A stretch of 64,000 nt of DNA from CAVPTL01 sp963708725. Lineage in GTDB: Bacteria > Actinomycetota > Thermoleophilia > Gaiellales > JAICJC01. Shown in pieces: positions 58,339 through 64,000 of this stretch (position 1 is its first letter; the number at the start of each line of letters is the position of its first letter). The notes beneath the pieces are model-generated. The model had not been told where the DNA came from. It made no database searches and was given only the letters and a program-made list of their open reading frames with translations. A program made the position numbers and the translations under genes. The stretch lies in assembly GCA_963708725.1 (NCBI GenBank), contig CAVPTL010000008.1:62001-126000 (forward strand), read 5' to 3'.

Positions 58339-60509
58339 AGGTCACGACCCTCCGAGTACAGGGGTTTGGGCGGCTCCGCGACCGCGAGTTCAGATTCGGA
58401 CCGGGACTCACGATCGTGCACGGGCCCAACGAGTCGGGAAAGTCGACGATGCACGCCGCACTCTCGGCCTCGATCTTCGGCCTGGTGCCCGGTGGCCGCC
58501 GATCTCCCAAACACACGCTGGTGATCGAGCGACATCGCCCGTGGCACGGTGACCGGTATGCGGCCACCGTCGAGTTGGAACAACACGACGCCCGCCGGCT
58601 CCGGCTCGACTGGGATCACGAGAAGCAGCGGTTTGCAGTCATTGACGCGACCACCGGAGCCGACCTCAGCTCCGGCCACGGTGCGGGAACAAATGCCGAT
58701 GTGCTCAGCGAGACGCTGTATGGGGTCGGCCGCGATGTCTACCTGCGGATCGGATCCGTCGGCCAGGAGGAGCTTGCCGAGATCGCCACCGACGCGACCG
58801 GCGTCCGCGAGGCGATCGAGCGCGCCGCCGGCCAGTCGCAGGCCGACTCGGGGAGTCAGGCGGCGATCGATCGACTGCGCGGGCGTCGAAAGGAGCTGGT
58901 CGGCCTCAATCGAAACCCCGCCAACGCCCTGCCCCGGGCGGAGGCCTCGGTGTCACGTCTTCGAGCCGAGCTCAGCGACGCACTCGGCGCACGAGCCGAG
59001 GCCGAGCAGCTGTCGGCCGAACGCGACGAGGCGGCTGACCAAACGCAGGCGCTCGATCGCCGCATCCGTGGTCTCGAGTTTGCCCTCGAGGGCGCTCGGT
59101 GGCGATCGTTGCGGGCGACCGTCGAGCGCGCCGAGCGCATGGATAGCGAGCTGCAAGCGGCGACGGCGGTGGTTCAACGCTCGGTGGCTGTCGCTGACTT
59201 CCATCCGATTCCGGGAATCGACGGCGCACGCGAGCGCTACGACCACCTGCGTGCCGAGCAGCTGCGGATCGAACCGCGGCGAGTCGAGGCCGAGCGCGAG
59301 CTCGAGGCGCTGCGGTCGCCGCTGATCGACGCCTCGGAAACCCCCACCGGCGGCCCGTCTCGAGCCGGCTGGATCGTCGCTGCGGCGGGGGCAATCGCAG
59401 TCGCAGCCGGACTCGTGGCCTCAATCATCGTCGCCGTAATTGGCGTGGCTGCCGTGGTCGTCGGAGCCGGCCTGGCCACATCGGCGCGCCGTGCCGACGA
59501 CGCGCGTCGCGAGCAGCTTCGAGAGGCCCGCCAGTCGGCGGCCGCCGAACGTCACGAACGGGCGACGCGGTATGAGGTCGAGCTGGCCAAGATCGCGACG
59601 GTCGAAAGCGAGTTCGAGGCAACCCGCGATCGCCTCGCCGAGATGCTCGACTCCGTCGATGCCGACCCCGATGAGCTCGCGGAGGCGCTGGCCACCTACG
59701 ACGCGCGGGTGCGCGCTCATGCCGGGCGGGTCGAAGCCGAGCGACGCCGAGAGCAGGCTGAGGCCGAACTCTCGAGGCTCCTGGACGGAGGCAGCCTCGA
59801 GCAGGCACAGACCCGCTGCCTGGAGCTGGAGCGCTCGCTCAACGGTCACCGCAACGCGGCGGGCGCCGATCGCGATCCGGCTGACATCGAGGCCGAGCTC
59901 ACGCGTCTGCGTGCCCAGAGCCAGCACATCGCGGTTCGCCAGAGCGGACTGGTCGCGACGGCCGCCGAACGGCTGCGGCTGGTGCCTGACGCCGGGGCGC
60001 TGCAGGAACAGCTCGACGCCGCCGAGGAAGAGGTGCAGCGACTTCAGCGCGCGGAGTCAGTCCTGAAGCTCGCCGAAGACGAACTGCGAGCCACGATGAC
60101 CGAGACCTACCGGGACTTCGCACCCCGCCTGAACGCCGCGCTCGAACGAAACCTCGAGCGGGCGACCAATGGCCGCTACCGCAAGGCATACGTCGCCGAC
60201 GACCTGTCGGTGCGGCTGGAAGCTCCCGAGACGGGGGCAGTGGTCGACCTCGCCCAGGTCTCGACCGGCACTCAGCGGCTGGTCTACCTCGTCCAGCGGC
60301 TCGAGCTGGTGCAGCTGATCGCGCCGGCCAGCGAACCGCTGCCGGTACTGCTCGATGAGCCCTTCGCCCACCTGGATCGCGAGCGTCTGCGCGCCGCGCT
60401 GGGGGTGCTGGCCGACCTGGCGGCCGATCGCCAGATCATCGTGTTCACGACCCAGGCCGAAGCCGCCGACCTCGCCCCAGCCAACACCACCACCCTCACC
60501 CTTGAATAA
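58335..60509 (+). CDS. Rad50/SbcC-like ATPase with a membrane hairpin (YhaN type)
   Basis: A 724-residue SMC-like ATPase. The N-terminal ATPase half has Walker A GPNESGKSTM at about 33 and a Q-loop region; coiled coils run about 190-340 and 390-580. Between them lies a strongly hydrophobic hairpin (about 350-390, GWIVAAAGAIAVAAGLV and VIGVAAVVVGAGLA) where Rad50 has its zinc hook, so the protein is probably membrane-tethered. The C-terminal half has the signature VSTGTQRLVYLVQRLELV and Walker B PVLLDEPFAHLD. Start inside the YhaO-like stop (ATGA). The stop TAA is inside palindrome copy 5. Confidence 0.88.
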   Translation: MKVTTLRVQGFGRLRDREFRFGPGLTIVHGPNESGKSTMHAALSASIFGLVPGGRRSPKHTLVIERHRPWHGDRYAATVELEQHDARRLRLDWDHEKQRFAVIDATTGADLSSGHGAGTNADVLSETLYGVGRDVYLRIGSVGQEELAEIATDATGVREAIERAAGQSQADSGSQAAIDRLRGRRKELVGLNRNPANALPRAEASVSRLRAELSDALGARAEAEQLSAERDEAADQTQALDRRIRGLEFALEGARWRSLRATVERAERMDSELQAATAVVQRSVAVADFHPIPGIDGARERYDHLRAEQLRIEPRRVEAERELEALRSPLIDASETPTGGPSRAGWIVAAAGAIAVAAGLVASIIVAVIGVAAVVVGAGLATSARRADDARREQLREARQSAAAERHERATRYEVELAKIATVESEFEATRDRLAEMLDSVDADPDELAEALATYDARVRAHAGRVEAERRREQAEAELSRLLDGGSLEQAQTRCLELERSLNGHRNAAGADRDPADIEAELTRLRAQSQHIAVRQSGLVATAAERLRLVPDAGALQEQLDAAEEEVQRLQRAESVLKLAEDELRATMTETYRDFAPRLNAALERNLERATNGRYRKAYVADDLSVRLEAPETGAVVDLAQVSTGTQRLVYLVQRLELVQLIAPASEPLPVLLDEPFAHLDRERLRAALGVLADLAADRQIIVFTTQAEAADLAPANTTTLTLE

Positions 60510-60533
60510 ATGGTGCCAGGCACCATTTATTCA
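60503..60533. repeat. Dispersed 31-bp palindrome, copy 5
   Basis: Same arm with centre A; outer bases T at 60502 and C at 60534. It separates the convergent YhaN-like gene, which takes its stop (GAA TAA, 60507-60509) from the left arm, and recQ, whose stop is 40 bp beyond the right arm. Confidence 0.95.
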
Positions 60534-60572
60534 CGTGCGTGGTTGTTGCGTCTTTCGTGACAGGTTGGTTGG

Positions 60573-62300
60573 TCAGGCGCGCTGGACGAGTGGGTAGGGG
60601 CCGCCGGTCTTTCGCAGTGTGCCGGCGGCGATCAGATCGTCAATGGCCGCCATCACGTCGTCCTGGGTCATGTGCACGAGCTCGCCATAGCTCGTCAGCT
60701 TGTCGTGGCCGGCGCCCTTGAGCGCCTTCGCGGTCGAGCCCCGCAGGATTGCGGTCAGCCGAGAGCGTCCAACCGCGCCGTTGGTCTCGTCCACGGCCAG
60801 GATCACCGCCGCAGTCACGTCAACTCCCGGGATCACCGTACGAGCCGCCGCGCCGTGGCCGTCACAGCACACCTCCGCCGGCCGCTCAGACGGCTCGTCA
60901 CCAAAGTAGCCAAGCAGTACCTTGCGCCGGCAGCCGTCAGTGGTCGCGTAGGCATCGATCGCCTTGAGCCGGTCCCACCGCTGTCGCTCCACTCGCCGTC
61001 CGGCGATAACGCCCGCCGCGACATGCTTGGGCGAGAGCCGCGGCGACGCCAGCCGGCCGGACACATGCCCCGAGGGCGCGGGAAACAGCTCGAGCGCACC
61101 CGCCCGCTCGAGCACGGCCAGCGCCACCCGCGGCTCATCTCCCGGGAGATCCCGGTCGGACGAGGCAAACAGACCTTCGGGGGACGCCACCCCGGCGAGT
61201 GACCGGTGCATCCCGGTGAGGTCACCCGGCGACAGCTTGGCCCGGTTGATGAAGTACACGATCAGGCCCTTGTCGGCGGGGCTGTACAGCAGTGTGCATC
61301 GGGCCGAGAGCCCGTCGCGACCGGCGCGACCCGCTTGCTGGTAGTACTCCTCGGGCGAGGCGGGGAGCGTCCAGTGCACGACCGAGCGCACGTCGGCCTT
61401 GTCGATCCCCATCCCAAACGCCGTGGTCGCTGCAACCACCTCGAGCTCGCCATCGAGGAAGCCGCGCAGCGTCTTGGAGCGCGCGTCCTGAGTGAGGCCG
61501 GCGTGGTACGGCTCGGCCTTCACGCCCGCGGCTCGCAGCCGATCGGCAACCTCGACACACGTCTTTCGCCGGCCGCAGTAGACGACCGCCGGCAGTCGAT
61601 CGGGCTCGCGTAGGAGCGAGGCCAACACCTTGGTCTTGCCCGCGTCGCCGGCGACTCGAATGACTTCGAAAAACAGGTTTGCACGATCGAACCCGGTGCT
61701 CGGAGTGGCGGGGTTTCGCAGACCCAGCGCCGCCACGATGTCCTTGGCAACCCGGGGCGTTGCAGTCGCTGTGAGGGCAATTGTGGGCGGCGATCCCAGC
61801 CGCTCGCGGACGTCGGCCAAGCGGCGGTAGTCGGGCCGAAAGTCGTGGCCCCACTCCGACAGGCAATGGGCCTCGTCCACCGCCAGCCGGGAGACGTTGG
61901 TGGCCGCGAGCGCGTCGAGGAAGCGCCGCGAGGAGAAGCGCTCGGGCGCGACATACACCAGCCGGGTGCGCCCCTCTCCGATGCGATCAAGCGTTGCGCT
62001 GATCTGCTCTCGTGACATGCTGGAGGCGAGCATCTCGATCCCGTCGAACCCGCGTGCGACCAGAGCGGCGTGCTGATCCTGCATCAGCGCGATCAGGGGA
62101 GAAACGACGACGGTCAATCCCGCGCCGACCACCGCGGGAAGCTGGTAACAGAGCGACTTGCCCGAGCCGGTCGGCATGATCGCAAGCACGTCGCGACCCT
62201 CGAGCACAGCCTCGACGGCCTCGCGTTGACCCGCGCGAAACTCGGTGAAGCCAAACCGCGTTCGCAGCTCACTGTCGATGTCGATCGCCGTGATGCCCAC
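60573..62300 (-). CDS. recQ: ATP-dependent DNA helicase RecQ
   Basis: A 575-residue 3'-5' helicase. Motifs are FRAGQREAVEAVLEGRDVLAIMPTGSGKSLCYQLP (motifs 0 and I) at about 17-45, VDEAHCLSEWGHDFRPDYR (II) at about 130-150, LTATATPRV (III), AFGMGIDKADVRSVVHW (V) at about 290 and YYQQAGRAGRDG (VI) at about 315. A zinc/winged-helix part follows (GCRRKVLLGYFGDE, CCDGHG). A typical HRDC domain is not recognisable. GTG at 62300 is the best start; open frame upstream overlaps the MFS gene end. Confidence 0.93.
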   Translation of the reverse strand: MGITAIDIDSELRTRFGFTEFRAGQREAVEAVLEGRDVLAIMPTGSGKSLCYQLPAVVGAGLTVVVSPLIALMQDQHAALVARGFDGIEMLASSMSREQISATLDRIGEGRTRLVYVAPERFSSRRFLDALAATNVSRLAVDEAHCLSEWGHDFRPDYRRLADVRERLGSPPTIALTATATPRVAKDIVAALGLRNPATPSTGFDRANLFFEVIRVAGDAGKTKVLASLLREPDRLPAVVYCGRRKTCVEVADRLRAAGVKAEPYHAGLTQDARSKTLRGFLDGELEVVAATTAFGMGIDKADVRSVVHWTLPASPEEYYQQAGRAGRDGLSARCTLLYSPADKGLIVYFINRAKLSPGDLTGMHRSLAGVASPEGLFASSDRDLPGDEPRVALAVLERAGALELFPAPSGHVSGRLASPRLSPKHVAAGVIAGRRVERQRWDRLKAIDAYATTDGCRRKVLLGYFGDEPSERPAEVCCDGHGAAARTVIPGVDVTAAVILAVDETNGAVGRSRLTAILRGSTAKALKGAGHDKLTSYGELVHMTQDDVMAAIDDLIAAGTLRKTGGPYPLVQRA

Positions 62301-62338
62301 GTCATGCAGTGTGGCAGACGCGGTGGACCGAAGACGGG

Positions 62339-63760
62339 TTACACGGGCACGTGGTCGGGTTCGACACCGACCGTGGCGCGATCGCGGCGATCGTCGTACA
62401 ACCACCGGGTCGCGATGACCCCGAGAACCCCAACCGTGGCCACCGCAGCGTACGTGAGCCGGGCGGCGCCGATCACCTCGGGCACATGCGCCCCGACGTG
62501 CTCGGAGGCGGCCACCTCATGCGCCGAAAGCGAGGCTGCAAAGACGATTCCCGCGACCGCTGCGCCCACTCCTGAGCCAATCTGACGCGTCAACGGAACC
62601 GTCGACGTCGCCTGACCCTCGCGGCCCTCGACCTTGTCCGCCAGCACCGCAGCAAACAACGCCGGGCTGGCGATGCCCATCCCGAGTCCCGACACCGCGT
62701 AGGCCAGGATCACGAGTGGCGCTCCCCCGAACGGAAGTGCCATCACGACCGTCGCGACCACCGTCGTGGCGGTCCCGAGCATGACCTGAGATCTGGTGCT
62801 GAGGTTGATCCGTGCCGCGCCCATCGACCCGCTCGTCCACCCGATGGTACACAGCAGCAGCGCGATACCGACGACCGTCACTCCGTGGTGAAATCCGACC
62901 TGGAGCTGGAGCGGCAGATACGTCTCGGCGCCGAGAAACACGACCCCGGCCGCGAACGCCGAGACGTTGGCGGCAATCGCATTCGCGGAGTGGGTGAATA
63001 TCGGATTCGGCGTGCGCCGTTCGAACCACACGAAGGCGACGGCGGCGAGGATCCCCGTCGGAATCAACACCGCGACCGGAATCGAGTCGTGGGACGCGGC
63101 CAAAAGCGAGCCCACGATCACCCCGAGCAGCAGCGGGCCGATCCAGTTGATGGGCGTGCGCGCCGCGACCCGCTCGACCGGGCGATCACGGCGAAGCGCC
63201 AGCCGCGCCGCCCAGGCGACGATCGCAATCAGCGGCAGATTCACCCAGAACACCCACCGCCAGCCGACGGTCGAGGTCAGGATCGCGCCGAGCAAGGGCC
63301 CGATCAGCGCGGATACTCCCCACATCGCGGCGTTGATCCCAAACGCGCGTGGCCGCAGGGCGTCAGGGACCCGAATCGCGAACAGCGCGAGCGGCACGGC
63401 GAACATGAACCCCGCCCCGAGTCCGAGGATGGCGCGAGACAACGTGACGACCGGCATCGTGGTGGCGAGGCCACCGACCACGTTTGCGATCGCAAACAAC
63501 GAGCACGCGATCGCAAAGCTCACACCCGCTCCCGATCGATCGATCACCGCGCCGGCAATCGGGAAGGTAATCGCGACGGTAACGCTCGTGGCTCCCACCG
63601 TCGCGGCGATCAACCCAACACCGCCGATGTCCTCGGCGGCGGTTGGCAATGCCGTGGTCACCATCAGCGCGTCGAGCGATCCCAGGAATGTCGCCCCCAG
63701 AGCAGCCACCATCAGGGCGCGGTACGGCGACCGAAACAGCGCGGCGTAGCTCGGGGTCAT
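62339..63760 (-). CDS. MFS transporter (DHA2/EmrB-like drug exporter)
   Basis: A 473-residue permease with about 14 membrane helices. Helix 1 carries GSLDALMVTTALPTAAEDIG, the DHA2 family signature, and motif C-type glycines appear in helix 5 (AMWGVSALIGPLLGAILTSTVGWRWVFWVNLP). Such proteins export drugs or toxic metabolites by proton antiport. The ATG at 63760 follows GAAGG. The substrate is not evident from neighbours. Confidence 0.85.
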   Translation of the reverse strand: MTPSYAALFRSPYRALMVAALGATFLGSLDALMVTTALPTAAEDIGGVGLIAATVGATSVTVAITFPIAGAVIDRSGAGVSFAIACSLFAIANVVGGLATTMPVVTLSRAILGLGAGFMFAVPLALFAIRVPDALRPRAFGINAAMWGVSALIGPLLGAILTSTVGWRWVFWVNLPLIAIVAWAARLALRRDRPVERVAARTPINWIGPLLLGVIVGSLLAASHDSIPVAVLIPTGILAAVAFVWFERRTPNPIFTHSANAIAANVSAFAAGVVFLGAETYLPLQLQVGFHHGVTVVGIALLLCTIGWTSGSMGAARINLSTRSQVMLGTATTVVATVVMALPFGGAPLVILAYAVSGLGMGIASPALFAAVLADKVEGREGQATSTVPLTRQIGSGVGAAVAGIVFAASLSAHEVAASEHVGAHVPEVIGAARLTYAAVATVGVLGVIATRWLYDDRRDRATVGVEPDHVPV

Positions 63761-63775
63761 CGGGCCTTCAGAGAT

Positions 63776-64000
63776 CTACTGCGTGGCGTAGATCTTGTCG
63801 GTTGCCGGATATGCCTTGGTGATATGACGCTTGAACTGAAGCTCGTCATAGGTGAGGCCGGCAGCGGCGCCGACCAGCTGCGCCAGGTGAAAGATCGGCA
63901 TGTCGAACTGGATGTCGGCCTCCTTCGAGGCCTTACCCTGCCACGCGTCCAGGGAGAGATGGCAAAGCGGACACGGGGTCACCATCGCGTCGGCCCCGGC
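63776..64000 (-). CDS. CCG-domain protein, HdrB/SdhE-like, 5' end outside the window
   Basis: The last 75 residues of a CCG (Cys-rich) domain protein. The visible TPCPLCHLSLDAWQ is the second cysteine motif, followed by a conserved region (MPIFHLAQLVGAAAGL). This is the C-terminus of heterodisulphide reductase subunit B-like proteins, including quinone-linked succinate/fumarate reductase membrane-attachment subunits. The gene is open to the window edge and ends 16 bp before the MFS start, so it may be co-transcribed with it. Confidence 0.8.
   Translation of the reverse strand, partial: AGADAMVTPCPLCHLSLDAWQGKASKEADIQFDMPIFHLAQLVGAAAGLTYDELQFKRHITKAYPATDKIYATQ

Noticed and set aside
14379..60533. 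CRISPR array or integron-type repeats
   Set aside because: The palindrome copies are 9-15 kb apart, with no spacers, cas genes or integrase nearby.
1..64000. Insertion sequences or prophage
   Set aside because: No transposase, integrase, terminase or tail genes were recognised; gene content is chromosomal throughout, and no compositional break was seen.

Overview
The window is high-GC, densely coded bacterial DNA, most likely from a deep-branching actinobacterium (the gene order and family types suggest Thermoleophilia/Solirubrobacterales; this is inference, not a database result). Supporting signs are frequent GTG/TTG starts, stop-start overlaps of the NTGA type, many apparently leaderless start sites (a TANNNT hexamer 6-8 nt before the start codon), an ECF sigma/RskA-type anti-sigma pair, a trehalose synthesis pair and an NDH-2. 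About 69 genes are supported. No stretch over 300 bases lacks a gene.

Layout. 1-5525: haem and cytochrome biogenesis on the minus strand (ccmA-ccmB-ccmC-ccmD-hemA-hemC-cobA, led by a UbiA-family prenyltransferase), joined at 5522-6441 to molybdenum cofactor genes (moaC, mogA/moaB); moeA lies apart at 13170. 6478-9211: two trehalose-type glycosyltransferases (OtsA-like GT20, TreT-like GT4). 9222-11372: a two-component system. 11446-17492: a degenerate M28-like membrane protein, moeA, a bifunctional penicillin-binding protein with a Gly-Thr tail, and an MscS channel. 17603-24879: a substrate-binding lipoprotein, HAD hydrolase, Cys/Met-metabolism PLP enzyme, CAAX-type protease, chorismate mutase, and a FtsX-type ABC exporter. 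24953-28672: two LPG-synthase-TM (UPF0104) proteins, one fused to a pseudokinase-like domain, and a single Flp pilin. 28767-36709: tRNA-Val and a sugar-phosphate cluster (rpiA, pgl, gnd, zwf, ndh, pgi, DUF2090 aldolase-like). 36713-44317: a polyamine-type ABC importer without an ATPase, a GlcG/HbpS-like protein, two small exported unknowns, a HAL-like lyase without the normal MIO triad, and an MttB-like methyltransferase. 44336-48940: rnhA, beta-carbonic anhydrase, tRNA-Ser, a cyclic-nucleotide-binding protein, a long-type SRP RNA, then dnaX-ybaB-recR. 49131-57134: PLP decarboxylase, lysC-asd, zinc-ribbon protein, anti-sigma/ECF sigma pair, Asp23 protein, phosphoesterase, secreted nuclease. 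57250-64000: YhaO/YhaN-like repair pair, recQ, an MFS exporter and the end of an HdrB-like gene.

The most unusual signal is a dispersed 31-bp perfect palindrome (arm TGAATAAATGGTGCC, one central A/T base, then the reverse complement), present five times about 9-15 kb apart and always at a gene 3' end. Five reading frames take their stop codon from inside it, including a sigma-factor fragment that breaks off exactly at one copy. It may be a bidirectional terminator, a REP-like mobile element, or both; no transposase is visible here.
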